Notes under the pieces: model-generated
The model's database searches: none
Seen by the model: the letters and a program-made list of their open reading frames with translations, nothing else
Told to the model about the DNA's origin: nothing
Translations under genes and position numbers: made by a program
Origin: Marmoricola sp.
GTDB taxonomy: Bacteria; Actinomycetota; Actinomycetes; Propionibacteriales; Nocardioidaceae
NCBI GenBank assembly: GCA_025965195.1
Contig: JAOPXK010000015.1
Location: forward strand, 27,031 to 91,030
DNA: 64,000 bases
Direction: 5' to 3'
Shown: piece by piece, positions 9,712 through 17,991 of the stretch
How positions within the stretch are numbered: the first letter of the stretch is position 1
Layout: the number at the start of each line of letters is the position of its first letter

Positions 9712-10878
9712 CTAGCGCGGCTTGAAGGCGTCCTTGAGCCGCCCGAAGACCGAGGTGTGCGCCGGCTGGATCTTCCCGTCCGGGGTCTCCTCGTTGCGTA
9801 ACACCGCCAGCTCGCGGAGCAGCTCCTCCTGCCGCTCATCGAGCCTGCCAGGGGTCTCGACGTCGATGGTGACGACCACGTCGCCACGCGCCTGTGAGCG
9901 CAGGCTCGGCACGCCACGCCCGCGGATGACCTGGTCGGTGCCGGACTGGGTGCCGGGACGGATGTCGAGGTCGACCCAGAGCTCGACCTCCGACTCGGGC
10001 TCAGCGATGTCGGCTTCGAGCAATGGCAGCCGGATCGTCGTACCGAGTGCGGCAGCGGTCATCGGAACCACCACGTGACAACGCAGGTTCAGACCTTCTC
10101 GCGTGTAGATCTTGTGCTCGGCGACCACGATCTCGACGTACAGGTCCCCAGGAGGGCCACCGCCGGGGCCGACCTCGCCCTGGTTGCCGAGCTGGACACG
10201 GGTGCCGTTGTCGACACCGGCCGGGATCTTCACGGTGATCGTGCGGCGTGAGCGGACCCGGCCGTCGCCGGCGCACTCCCGGCAGGGCTCGGGGATGATC
10301 TCGCCGAAGCCACGGCAGGCCGCGCACGGACGAAGCGTGCGGATCTCGCCGAGGAAGGACCGCTGGACGTGCTGCACCTCGCCATGACCGTGGCAGGTCT
10401 CGCAGATGATCGGACGGGAGCCGGCCGCGGCGCCGGATCCGGAACAGGTCGTGCAGAGGACGGCGGTGTCGACCTTCAGGTCACGAGTGGTCCCGAACGC
10501 CGCCTCGGCAAGCTCGACGTCGAGCCGCACGAGAGCGTCCTGACCCCGCCGCGACCGCGGTCGCGGACCTCGGCCCTGGCCTTGGGCATTGCCGCCGAAG
10601 AAGGCGTCCATGATGTCGGTGAAGGAGAAGCCCGCGCCCTGGCCGAAGCCCCCGCCGCCGCGGCCGAAGGGGTCGCCGCCAAGGTCGTACATCCGGCGCT
10701 TCTCGGGGTCGGAGAGGACCTCGTAGGCGGCCGAGACCTCCTTGAACCTCTCCTGCGTCGCAGGGTCGGGGTTGACGTCCGGGTGCAGCTGACGGGCAAG
10801 ACGGCGATAGGCCTTCTTGATGGTGTCGACGTCGGCCTCCCGGTCGACGCCGAGGATCTCGTAGGGGTCCGTGCTCAC
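9712..10878 (-). CDS. dnaJ: Molecular chaperone DnaJ (DnaJ2)
   Basis: 388 aa. The J domain at residues 1-70 has the HPD motif (LHPDVNPD). A Gly/Phe-rich linker follows ([18 protein letters not shown]). The zinc-finger region has four CxxCxGxG-type repeats ([32 protein letters not shown]); the last two vary at the glycines. The C-terminal substrate-binding domain completes the protein. It stimulates DnaK ATPase and delivers unfolded clients. It is 23 bases after hrcA and probably shares its CIRCE-controlled transcript. Actinobacteria usually keep a second dnaJ with dnaK-grpE elsewhere. Confidence 0.95.
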   Translation of the reverse strand: MSTDPYEILGVDREADVDTIKKAYRRLARQLHPDVNPDPATQERFKEVSAAYEVLSDPEKRRMYDLGGDPFGRGGGGFGQGAGFSFTDIMDAFFGGNAQGQGRGPRPRSRRGQDALVRLDVELAEAAFGTTRDLKVDTAVLCTTCSGSGAAAGSRPIICETCHGHGEVQHVQRSFLGEIRTLRPCAACRGFGEIIPEPCRECAGDGRVRSRRTITVKIPAGVDNGTRVQLGNQGEVGPGGGPPGDLYVEIVVAEHKIYTREGLNLRCHVVVPMTAAALGTTIRLPLLEADIAEPESEVELWVDLDIRPGTQSGTDQVIRGRGVPSLRSQARGDVVVTIDVETPGRLDERQEELLRELAVLRNEETPDGKIQPAHTSVFGRLKDAFKPR

Positions 10879-10901
10879 AGAGTCTGAGTCGCTTTCTGGT
10901 T

Positions 10902-11921
10902 TCAGGATTCGTCGAGGATCGTTGACACGTAGCGCGCCACAGCACGCACCGCCGCCATCGATCCGGGGTAGTCCATCCGGGTCGGGCCGACAATTCCCAA
11001 GGAGGCAAGGGCTTCGTCGCCCGGGCCGTAGCCGGTCGCGACCACCGAGGTGGAAGCCAGCTCCTGGTAGGGGCCTTCTCGGCCGATGCGTACGGTCACG
11101 GAGGAAGAGGTTGCTTCGCCGAGCAGCTTGAGGAGTACGACGTGTTCTTCGAGCGCCTCGAGCATCGGGCGGATCGAGCCATCGAATCCTTCACCGAAGC
11201 GGGCCAGGTTCGCGGTGCCACCGACCACGACACGCTCGTCGGACTTGTGGTCGGACATCGCCTCGACCAGAGCGGCAACGATCACGGAGAACGTCGCGCG
11301 GTCTTCCTGTGCCGCGTCGTCGGGAAGTGCGCCGAGCGCCACCGCCGCATCCGAGATCCGCGCCCCGGTGGCGGCCCGAAGGACGCGGCTGCGTACGTCG
11401 GCCAGTGAGTCCTCGGACAGCTCGACCGGCAGCTCGAGGAGCCGCTGCTCGACCCGGCCCGAGGACAAGATCAGCACCAGCAGCACCCGGCCCGGGCTCA
11501 GCGCGACGATCTCGATGTGCCGAACCGTCGAGCGAGCAAGTGTCGGGTACTGCACGATCGCGACCTGATGGGTCAGCTGCGCGAGCAACCGGACGCTGCG
11601 CTGGACGACGTCATCGAGGTCGTGGGCACCTTCGAGAAAGCTCGCAATGGCGCGCTTCTCGGCCGCCGACATGGGCTTCATCGTGGTCAGCCGGTCGACG
11701 AACATCCGGTAGCCCGCATCCGTGGGAATCCGTCCCGCGCTGGTGTGCGGCTGCGCGATCAGGCCTTCCTCTTCGAGCAGGGCCATGTCGTTGCGCACGG
11801 TGGCCGGCGACACTCCGAGGCGGTGCCGCTCGACCAGCGCCTTGCTGCCGACCGGCTCCTGCGTCGCGACGTAGTCCTCCACGATCGCCCGGAGCACGGC
11901 GAGCCTGCGATCCTCCAGCAT
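10902..11921 (-). CDS. hrcA: Heat-inducible transcription repressor HrcA
   Basis: 339 aa from the ATG giving [18 protein letters not shown], which matches the usual HrcA N-terminus; a GTG nine bases earlier (ORF track start) is also possible. The winged helix spans about residues 1-75 ([31 protein letters not shown]), followed by the GAF-like dimer domain. HrcA binds CIRCE operators and represses class I heat-shock genes; GroEL assists its folding. A CIRCE copy lies 35 bases upstream, so autoregulation of hrcA-dnaJ2 is expected. Confidence 0.95.
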   Translation of the reverse strand: MLEDRRLAVLRAIVEDYVATQEPVGSKALVERHRLGVSPATVRNDMALLEEEGLIAQPHTSAGRIPTDAGYRMFVDRLTTMKPMSAAEKRAIASFLEGAHDLDDVVQRSVRLLAQLTHQVAIVQYPTLARSTVRHIEIVALSPGRVLLVLILSSGRVEQRLLELPVELSEDSLADVRSRVLRAATGARISDAAVALGALPDDAAQEDRATFSVIVAALVEAMSDHKSDERVVVGGTANLARFGEGFDGSIRPMLEALEEHVVLLKLLGEATSSSVTVRIGREGPYQELASTSVVATGYGPGDEALASLGIVGPTRMDYPGSMAAVRAVARYVSTILDES

Positions 11922-11955
11922 TCTCGCCACCCCCTCTGCCAGCCAGCACCGGCGT

Positions 11956-11982
11956 CTGGCACTCGTCGTCCGTGAGTGCCAA
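11956..11982. promoter_or_regulatory. CIRCE operator (HrcA binding site)
   Basis: Inverted repeat CTGGCACTC-N9-GAGTGCCAA. The nine-base arms and nine-base spacer match the CIRCE consensus TTAGCACTC-N9-GAGTGCTAA apart from the T/G and A/C changes at the third position from each outer end and the outermost left-arm base. It lies between divergent hrcA and the MBL-fold gene, ending 19 bases before the latter's ATG, so it may control both. Confidence 0.9.
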
Positions 11983-12001
11983 TGCTACTAGGGTCGGGGT
12001 C

Positions 12002-12859
12002 ATGACTGAGTTCGTGGAGGTCGGCGATCGAGTGTGGGTTGCGCGACATGAGTGGTTCGACCTGAACGTCACGGTCATCGCCGGCACCCGAGGGCTCGTC
12101 GTCGTCGACACGCATGCCTCCGAGCCGGCTGGGCGCGCGGTCGCTGCCGACGTACGCCGGCTGGCAAGGGGCGAGGTGATCGGGATCATCAACACCCACG
12201 AACACTTCGATCACACCTTTGGCAACGGGGCTCTCCGTGCAGCCTTCGGCGAGGTGCCCATCACGGCCCACGAGACCGCCGCCGCGAACACGATTTCGGC
12301 CGGTGAGCGCATCAAGCGCGAGTACGCCGAGGCCGGGGTCGGCGAGGAACCTCGCGGGCCGGAGGTGATCGGCACCCGGATCGTGCCTGCCGACGACACG
12401 TTCTCGTCCTCCAAGGTGCTCGACCTCGGCGACCGGATCCTCGAGCTCGTGCACCCGGGGCGTGGGCACACGGCGGGCGACCTGGTCGTGCGGGTGCCCG
12501 ATGTCGACGTACTGCTGGCCGGCGACCTCATCGAGGAGTCCGCTCCCCCGGGCTACGGCCCGGACTGCTGGCCGATGGAGTGGCCGACCTCGCTGGACCT
12601 GGTGCTGCAGCTGATGTCGGAGAAGACCGTGGTCGTGCCGGGCCACGGCGCGGTCACCGACAAGGACTTCGTCTGGGCGCAGCGCAATGACATCGGCGTG
12701 ATCGCAGAGACGATCAGGGACCTGGCCGGACGGGGAGTGCCCGTCGACCAGGCCCCTGCGGCGGGCGAGTGGCCCTGGGACCACGAGCGTCTGGTGCACG
12801 CGGTCAGGCGCGGCTACGAACAGCTGCCGCGGTCGAGCAAGCGACTACCTCTGATCTAG
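12002..12859 (+). CDS. MBL-fold metallo-hydrolase
   Basis: 285 aa from the ATG giving MTEFVEVGDRVWVARHEWFD; the longer ORF-track version runs back through hrcA antisense. The zinc motif THEHFDH (near residue 65) and the later HPGRGHTAGD, LLAGDLIEE and VVPGHG give a full set of metallo-beta-lactamase-fold ligands. The substrate is unknown; the family includes lactamases, glyoxalase II-like and lactonase-like enzymes. Its start lies just downstream of the CIRCE element that serves hrcA, which raises the possibility of heat control. The end overlaps the convergent DUF1707 gene by four bases. Confidence 0.88.
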   Translation: MTEFVEVGDRVWVARHEWFDLNVTVIAGTRGLVVVDTHASEPAGRAVAADVRRLARGEVIGIINTHEHFDHTFGNGALRAAFGEVPITAHETAAANTISAGERIKREYAEAGVGEEPRGPEVIGTRIVPADDTFSSSKVLDLGDRILELVHPGRGHTAGDLVVRVPDVDVLLAGDLIEESAPPGYGPDCWPMEWPTSLDLVLQLMSEKTVVVPGHGAVTDKDFVWAQRNDIGVIAETIRDLAGRGVPVDQAPAAGEWPWDHERLVHAVRRGYEQLPRSSKRLPLI

Positions 12860-13236
12860 CGTCCGTGATGGTGCCAGGCGCGGCGCCCGAGGACGAACCA
12901 CACCAGCAGGCCGAACACGATGAACGGCAGGTGGGTGATCGCCGTGAGGGCGATCAGCCCGATGATGATCGGCACGAACGGGACGGCCGGGAACCGCCGA
13001 TGTGGCCGCGACCGGCGTCGGCTGATGCCCGCCGGTCCCTGCCTGACCGCCTTCGCCGTCTCCGGACGTGGCAGGTCGGCGAAGAGCGGGACGAGCTCGC
13101 CCCGCGTCTTCGCCTGCCACGCCACGTCGGAACGGTCGTCGAACTCCTGCTTGGTCAGCCGGCCGACCGCGTAGTGCTCGCCCAATGAGGCGACCGCCGC
13201 ATCGCGCTCGGCGTCGGTGATGCGCAGGGTGTCCAT
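12856..13236 (-). CDS. DUF1707 domain protein with C-terminal membrane hairpin
   Basis: 126 aa from the ATG at 13236 (a GTG one codon earlier is the ORF-track start). Residues 1-55 match DUF1707 (RITDAERDAAVASLGEHYAVGRLTKQEFDDR), a short helical domain common at the N-terminus of actinobacterial membrane proteins. A basic Arg-rich linker and two hydrophobic segments (about 80-97 and 99-116) follow, ending in a His-rich RRAWHHHGR. The start overlaps the PadR gene's stop by one base (TGATG) behind a GGAGGA, so the pair is coupled. Function unknown. Confidence 0.8.
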   Translation of the reverse strand: MDTLRITDAERDAAVASLGEHYAVGRLTKQEFDDRSDVAWQAKTRGELVPLFADLPRPETAKAVRQGPAGISRRRSRPHRRFPAVPFVPIIIGLIALTAITHLPFIVFGLLVWFVLGRRAWHHHGR

Positions 13237-13967
13237 CACTCCTCCGTAGGAGAGTCAGCAGCTTCTGTCTCTTCCTCGCCGGGGCCGTCGGCGAGTACGC
13301 CGTACAGCCGGCGGCGCGCGTCCGAGAGGATCTCCGCGGCCTGGTCCTGCTGGGCAGGGGTGCCGTTGACCGCGATCTGCCAGATCGCGCCCATCAGCTG
13401 GCCGATGATCGGCTTGATGTTGGCGTGGTCGCCGTCATCGTGTGTCTCCGCGAACGGCGCCCAGACGGCCGCCATCTCGTCGGGATGCTCGCTGACATAG
13501 CTGCGACCCTCGTCGGTGAGGCGCAGTGCCTTCTTGCCGGCCTCGTCGGCCGACTCGATGAGCCCCTCGTCCTCGAGCTGGGCGATGGTCGGATAGACCG
13601 AGCCGGGGCTCGGCTTCCAGGCGCCACCGCTCTTCTCGGCGATCTGCTGGATCACCTGGTAGCCGTTCATGGCGTCGGTGTTCAGCACGTCGAGGATGGC
13701 GGCGCGTACGTCGCCCCGGCGTACGCGTGGACCGCGCCCGCCCCGGCCACCCTGACCGCTCCAGCCCATCCCCGGACCGAACATCTGGGCGACCCACGGG
13801 GGCGGGCCGCCGAACGGACCTCCGAAGCCCGGGCCGTGCCCGCCGCCTCGTTGTCCACGACCGCGGCCGCGGGGGCCGGGTCCTTCTCCGCGCTCGCCAT
13901 CCGGGCGGCGCTGGCGCATGACCGATTCGAACTCGGTCCACATCTGGTTCCTGTTGCGGTGTCCCAT
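13236..13967 (-). CDS. PadR family transcriptional regulator with Gly/Arg-rich N-terminal extension
   Basis: 243 aa from the ATG giving MGHRNRNQMWTEFES, which has AAAGGGG eight bases upstream; the ORF-track start is a TTG inside that ribosome site. Residues ~20-95 are very rich in Gly, Arg and Pro (RGRGRGQRGGG, FGGPFGGPPPW). The PadR winged helix follows (RRGDVRAAILDVLNTDAMNGYQVIQQIAEKSGGAWKPSPGSVYPTIAQLEDEGLI is its core region). The C-terminal helices probably dimerise. It is coupled to the DUF1707 membrane gene, its likely target operon. The long low-complexity head is unlike short PadR proteins but is seen in some actinobacterial members. Confidence 0.9.
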   Translation of the reverse strand: MGHRNRNQMWTEFESVMRQRRPDGERGEGPGPRGRGRGQRGGGHGPGFGGPFGGPPPWVAQMFGPGMGWSGQGGRGGRGPRVRRGDVRAAILDVLNTDAMNGYQVIQQIAEKSGGAWKPSPGSVYPTIAQLEDEGLIESADEAGKKALRLTDEGRSYVSEHPDEMAAVWAPFAETHDDGDHANIKPIIGQLMGAIWQIAVNGTPAQQDQAAEILSDARRRLYGVLADGPGEEETEAADSPTEE

Positions 13968-14037
13968 GTCGAGAACCCCTTTCAAATTCGTGTGGTGTCC
14001 TACTTGGTTGCTTCAGACACAGTCTCGATACGTTGAC

Positions 14038-14047
14038 GATATATCGC
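14038..14047. promoter_or_regulatory. Candidate PadR operator
   Basis: CGATATATCG, a 10-base perfect palindrome, lies about 70 bases upstream of the PadR start, followed by a further CGCGATCG. PadR proteins often bind AT-rich ATAT-type palindromes, and this is the most AT-rich spot of the intergenic region. Autoregulation is inferred. Confidence 0.4.
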
Positions 14048-14075
14048 GATCGTTCCAAACACAAGTCGCCTATTC

Positions 14076-14220
14076 GTTGAGTTGGGCCTCAGTGACTGTT
14101 GAGTTGGGCCTCCCGCACCGTTCAGTTGGGCTTCCGTCGCGCCCACCACGGGACCGAGGCCCAACTGAACAGTGATTCGGGTCCGACTCAACGGTGATTT
14201 GTGCCCAACTCAACGGGGTG
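14076..14220. repeat. Cluster of six imperfect GTTGAGTTGGGC repeats in both orientations
   Basis: Three forward copies start at about 14076, 14098 and 14120 (GTTGAGTTGGGCCT, same, GTTCAGTTGGGCTT), exactly 22 bases apart. Three reverse-complement copies lie at about 14157-14176, 14181-14200 and 14202-14220 (GCCCAACTGAACAG, TCCGACTCAACGG, GCCCAACTCAACGG). The halves could pair into a long hairpin, or act as helically phased sites near two helical turns apart. It fills most of the 300-base gap between padR and the DUF3097 gene; no ORF there looks coding. Confidence 0.8.
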
Positions 14221-14267
14221 CGGCGTGGGTCCCGAGGTGGGGCCGGGATGGGCCGTAGCGTTGTCGG

Positions 14268-15116
14268 GTGAGCTTTGACCGCTATGGATCCGACGTACTG
14301 AACAACGACTGGCGGGCGCCGAAGAAGGGCCGGGCGGTCGAGATGGACGCCACCGTTGGGCTGGTCGTCGAGGAGGTCACCACCGACTGGTGCGGGGAGA
14401 TCGTCCAGGTCGAGCGCGATCTCGGCACGGTGACGCTCGAGGACCGCCGGCAGAAGCGGCGGACGTTTCCGCTCGGGCCCGGGTTCCTCCTCGAAGGCAA
14501 GCCGGTCATCCTGGTTCCGCCGGCCCGTCAGGGCCCGAAGGCGCCGACCCATACGGCGTCAGGATCCATTGCCGTGCAGGGCCGAAAGGCCCGGATCGCA
14601 CGGGCGAGCCGGATCTTCGTCGAAGGCCGCCACGACGCCGAGCTGGTCGAGAAGGTCTGGGGAGACGACCTGCGGATCGAGGGTGTCGTCGTGGAGTACA
14701 TCGAGGGTGTCGACGACCTCTCGGAGCACCTGCGCGACTTCCAGCCCGGACCCGACCGCAAGGTCGGCGTACTCGTCGACCACCTGGTGGCAGGTTCGAA
14801 GGAGAGCCGGATCGCCCAGTCGATCTCGAAGTCACCGGTCGGCAAGCACGTGCTGATCGTCGGCCACCCGTTCATCGACATCTGGGCCGCGGTGAAGCCG
14901 GAGCGACTCGGCAAGCAGGCGTGGCCGACGATCCCGCGCACGATCGAGTGGAAGAAGGGCGTCTGCCAGAGCTTCGGCTGGCCGCACCGCGATCAGGCCG
15001 ACATCGCGCGGGCCTGGAAGCACATCCTCGGGAAGGTGAACTCGTTCGCCGATCTGGACCCGGCGCTGCTCGGCCGGGTCGAGGAGCTCATCGACTTCGT
15101 CACCTTCGAGGCCTAA
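14268..15116 (+). CDS. DUF3097 family protein
   Basis: 282 aa from a GTG (MSFDRYGSDVLNNDW). The sequence matches the actinobacterial DUF3097 family as remembered. A C-terminal half beginning RASRIFVEGRHDAELVEKVWGDDLRIEGVVVEYIEGVDDL has a TOPRIM-like look: an FVEGxxD element with acidic residues and a later VGVLVDHLVAGSKESR. The N-terminal part is a small beta-rich domain (VGLVVEEVTTDWCGEIVQVE). A nucleic-acid role is plausible but not shown. The gene overlaps convergent hemW by four bases. Confidence 0.8.
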   Translation: MSFDRYGSDVLNNDWRAPKKGRAVEMDATVGLVVEEVTTDWCGEIVQVERDLGTVTLEDRRQKRRTFPLGPGFLLEGKPVILVPPARQGPKAPTHTASGSIAVQGRKARIARASRIFVEGRHDAELVEKVWGDDLRIEGVVVEYIEGVDDLSEHLRDFQPGPDRKVGVLVDHLVAGSKESRIAQSISKSPVGKHVLIVGHPFIDIWAAVKPERLGKQAWPTIPRTIEWKKGVCQSFGWPHRDQADIARAWKHILGKVNSFADLDPALLGRVEELIDFVTFEA

Positions 15117-16306
15117 CCGAGCAGGTCACGCACCACGCCGTCGGCCAGCAGCCGACCGCTCTGGGTGAGGACGAGGCGATCGCCCTCAACGGTCGCGAGC
15201 CCATCGGCCACCTGCTTGTCGACGCGTGACGAATCGTCGAGAGCGGCCAGAGGCAGGCCGTCCCTGAGGCGCACCTCGAGCAGCACCCTCTCGACCGTCC
15301 TCGTCTCGTCGTCGAGAGTTTCGCGTGCCAGGGCTGGGGATTCTCCCGCACTGAGCCGACCGGCGTACGCCGTGGGGTGCTTGACGTTCCACCAGCGGAC
15401 GCCGCCGATGTGGGAGTGCGCACCAGGACCGATGCCCCACCAGTTCGCGCTGGTCCAGTAGAGCTCGTTGTGGCGGCACCGGGCGGCGTTGTCGCGTGAC
15501 CAGTTCGAGACTTCGTACCAGCCGAGTCCGGCCCGACTGAACGTCTCGTCCGCGAGCAGGTACTTGTCGGCGAGGTCGTCCTCGTCCGGCATCGGGATGA
15601 CCCCGGTGCGCACCTGCCGGGCGAGTGGCGTGCCGTCCTCGACGATCAGGGAGTACGCCGACACGTGATCGGGCGAGCACTCCAGCGCTGAGTCGAGCGA
15701 GGTCTGCCAGTCCGGGATCGACTCCCCCGGCGTCCCATAGATCAGGTCCAGGCTGATCTGGTCGAAACCTGCCTGGCGTGCCCACGCGACCGCCTGCGGG
15801 ACGCGCTCGGGGTCGTGGGTCCGGTCCAGGACGGCCAGCACGTGCGGCACCGCGGACTGCATGCCGAACGAGATCCGGGTGAAGCCGCCATCCCTCAGCT
15901 GGGCAAGGGAATCCGGCGTCACGCTGTCCGGGTTGGCCTCGGTGGTCACCTCAGCCCCGGGCACGAGCCCGAACTGCTTCGAGATCGCGCCGAGCATCCT
16001 GACCAGGTCGGTGGCCGGCAACCGGGTCGGTGTACCTCCGCCGAAGAAGACCGTCTCCACTTCCTGCCGGCCCAGAACGCCCGCGGCCATGACAGTCTCG
16101 GCGATCGCCTGATCGGCGTACGCCGCCTGCGAACCGCCACCACCCAGCTCCGTGGCGGTATAGGTGTTGAAGTCGCAGTAGCCGCACCGGACCGAGCAGA
16201 ACGGCACGTGTACGTAGAAGCCCAGAGGTACGTCGGCCAGGCCGGCGAGCGCACTGGCGGGAAGGGAGCCGTCGCTCGGCGCTGGATCTCCCTCGGGCAA
16301 CTTCAC
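15113..16306 (-). CDS. hemW: Radical SAM family heme chaperone HemW
   Basis: 397 aa from the GTG giving (V)KLPEGDPAPSDGSLP, the usual actinobacterial start; the ORF-track ATG ten codons earlier overlaps the marR stop. The radical-SAM motif CSVRCGYCDF (CxxxCxxC) lies near residue 38, followed by FGGGTPT and a C-terminal HemN-like domain. HemW proteins bind heme and insert it into acceptors; they are often misnamed coproporphyrinogen III oxidase. Actinobacterial HemW genes commonly sit near lepA and hrcA, as here. Confidence 0.92.
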   Translation of the reverse strand: MKLPEGDPAPSDGSLPASALAGLADVPLGFYVHVPFCSVRCGYCDFNTYTATELGGGGSQAAYADQAIAETVMAAGVLGRQEVETVFFGGGTPTRLPATDLVRMLGAISKQFGLVPGAEVTTEANPDSVTPDSLAQLRDGGFTRISFGMQSAVPHVLAVLDRTHDPERVPQAVAWARQAGFDQISLDLIYGTPGESIPDWQTSLDSALECSPDHVSAYSLIVEDGTPLARQVRTGVIPMPDEDDLADKYLLADETFSRAGLGWYEVSNWSRDNAARCRHNELYWTSANWWGIGPGAHSHIGGVRWWNVKHPTAYAGRLSAGESPALARETLDDETRTVERVLLEVRLRDGLPLAALDDSSRVDKQVADGLATVEGDRLVLTQSGRLLADGVVRDLLG

Positions 16307-16322
16307 CCGCCCATCATGCCGG

Positions 16323-16763
16323 TCAGAAGGTGGCACCGAGATCCAGCAGCACCTGACGGAACTCCTGGTAGCGCTCGGCTCCGACCGCCTTTGCCCATTT
16401 CCGCTCGATTCGGAGGATCCGCGCGTTCACCCTCCGCACCGTCCGATCACCGAGGCGAGTCCGTACGACGACCCGGGCACGCCTGTCCTCCGGGTCCACC
16501 CGGACCTCCAGATGGCCGGTCTCGGTGAGGAAGGCGACGAACTGACCGCTGGCCTGCTTGGTCATGGCGAGGCGATCACCGAGCTCGGTGATCGTGATGC
16601 CATCACGCGGGATCGTCGAGAGCAACCGGAAGTGCGACTGGCGCAGTCCGTCCCAGTCCTCGGCCTGCATGGTGTCCCTGATCTCCCTCATCAGCGCACC
16701 GGCGAGCACCGCGACGTGTGGCTCTCCTGTAGCCGGCACCGCATTGCCCTTGACGAAAGTCAT
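16323..16763 (-). CDS. MarR family transcriptional regulator
   Basis: 146 aa. The winged helix is at about residues 45-100: HFRLLSTIPRDGITITELGDRLAMTKQASGQFVAFLTETGHLEVRVDPEDRRARVV, with the DPxDRR wing typical of MarR. It is divergent from a phosphotransferase-fold gene across 79 bases that carry two matched palindromes, so it probably represses both itself and that gene. It ends 16 bases before the hemW start. The ligand is not evident. Confidence 0.92.
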   Translation of the reverse strand: MTFVKGNAVPATGEPHVAVLAGALMREIRDTMQAEDWDGLRQSHFRLLSTIPRDGITITELGDRLAMTKQASGQFVAFLTETGHLEVRVDPEDRRARVVVRTRLGDRTVRRVNARILRIERKWAKAVGAERYQEFRQVLLDLGATF

Positions 16764-16774
16764 AAAGTCACTTT
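16764..16774. promoter_or_regulatory. Candidate MarR operator 1
   Basis: AAAG-TCA-CTTT, a perfect four-base-arm palindrome lying directly against the marR start codon. It repeats the arms of the second site. Confidence 0.55.
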
Positions 16775-16788
16775 ACCTTTTAGGAATA

Positions 16789-16803
16789 GGAAAGCAACTT
16801 TCC
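16789..16803. promoter_or_regulatory. Candidate MarR operator 2
   Basis: GGAAAG-CAA-CTTTCC, a perfect six-base-arm palindrome in the middle of the marR/kinase divergent region. It shares the AAAG-N3-CTTT core with site 1, 25 bases away. A further half-like AGCAACTT occurs at 16819-16826. Confidence 0.6.
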
Positions 16804-16842
16804 CACAAGCGGTTGACAAGCAACTTCTCGCAAGGGGCCGTC

Positions 16843-17991
16843 ATGCACGACAGATCATTGCTCGGACCCGCCGACATCAGTGACGAGCGGCTCACGAAGA
16901 TCGTCGCGGAGAGCCTGGGCGTCGACCACGCCGAGCTGGTCTCCTCGTCGGCAGAGGTCGCCGACTACGACATCGAGGCGTTGACCACCGCTGGTCGCTA
17001 CTGGGTGCGCGGCATCGCGCGCGTCGCGGGCGCCGAGCTCCCATTCGGCTTCTTCGTCAAGGTGGTGCAGAGCTGGGGCCGGTCCCCCATGTTCAGCACG
17101 GTGCCCGAGCATGTCCGTGACGATGCCTTGAAGATGTTGCCGTGGCAGAGCGAGCCCCGGGTCTATCGGACCAACCTCGCCGAGCTCCTGCCCGCGGGTC
17201 TGTCCATGCCGCGGCTCTACGCGCTGGTCGACATCGACGACGAGTCGGCCGGCCTCTGGCTCGAGGCTGTCGACGCCGTGGCAGCCGACTGGGACACCGA
17301 GCAACTGGCCAATGCCGCGTATCTCCTCGGGCGGCTGGCCGCCAGCGCCGTCATCCGGCCCCTTGCCCTGGCCGGCGACCCGGATCACGACCGAACGATT
17401 CGGGCGTACTACAGCGGCCGGCTCACCCACCAGGTGCTCCCGATGCTGCGCAGCAACGAGCTCTGGCAGCACCCGCTGATGGCCAACACGTTCGACGCGG
17501 ACCTGCGGGACGATCTCCTCCGGGCGATCGACGACATCCCTGCGCATCTGGACGAGCTGGACGCGATGACGCAGACCACCGGCCACGGTGATGCCTGCAC
17601 CCGCAACCTGCTCCTCACCGACGGCCCCGACATCGTGCTGATCGACTACGGCTTCTGGGGACGTACCCCGGTCGGCCACGACCTCAGCCAGCTGATCCTC
17701 GGCGAGGTGCAGATGGGCGAACGTGCGGCCGACTGCCTCCCCGAACTGGAGGCCGCCTGCCTGCCGGCATACGTGCGAGGACTGGCTGACGAGGGGCTGA
17801 ACCTGCCGGTTGCCGTCGTACGTCGGTCCCACGCACTGCTGATGTTGCTCTTCGCCGGCTTCTCGGCGCCACCCTTCGAACATCTGGGTGTGCCACCGAC
17901 TCCGGAGCTGGAGCAGCTCGCCCGCGATCGCGCCGCGAGTGCGAGATTCATCCTCGACCTGGTCGCGGAGACCGCGGCCCCTCAGCTGTAG
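16843..17991 (+). CDS. Aminoglycoside phosphotransferase-fold (APH/choline kinase-like) protein
   Basis: 382 aa from the ATG giving MHDRSLLGPADISDERL, with CAAGGGG in front; the ORF-track extension is antisense to marR. The catalytic loop GHGDACTRNLLL (HGDxxxxN) and the metal-binding IDYGFWGRTPVGHDLSQL follow the APH pattern. The N-lobe is divergent. Control by the adjacent MarR protein suggests induction by a small molecule that this kinase might inactivate, but the substrate is unknown. Its end overlaps the convergent acyl-CoA synthetase by ten bases. Confidence 0.82.
   Translation: MHDRSLLGPADISDERLTKIVAESLGVDHAELVSSSAEVADYDIEALTTAGRYWVRGIARVAGAELPFGFFVKVVQSWGRSPMFSTVPEHVRDDALKMLPWQSEPRVYRTNLAELLPAGLSMPRLYALVDIDDESAGLWLEAVDAVAADWDTEQLANAAYLLGRLAASAVIRPLALAGDPDHDRTIRAYYSGRLTHQVLPMLRSNELWQHPLMANTFDADLRDDLLRAIDDIPAHLDELDAMTQTTGHGDACTRNLLLTDGPDIVLIDYGFWGRTPVGHDLSQLILGEVQMGERAADCLPELEAACLPAYVRGLADEGLNLPVAVVRRSHALLMLLFAGFSAPPFEHLGVPPTPELEQLARDRAASARFILDLVAETAAPQL

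Noticed and set aside
14076-14220. CRISPR array
   Set aside because: The repeats are short, face both ways, have 7-10-base gaps instead of spacers, and no cas genes are present.
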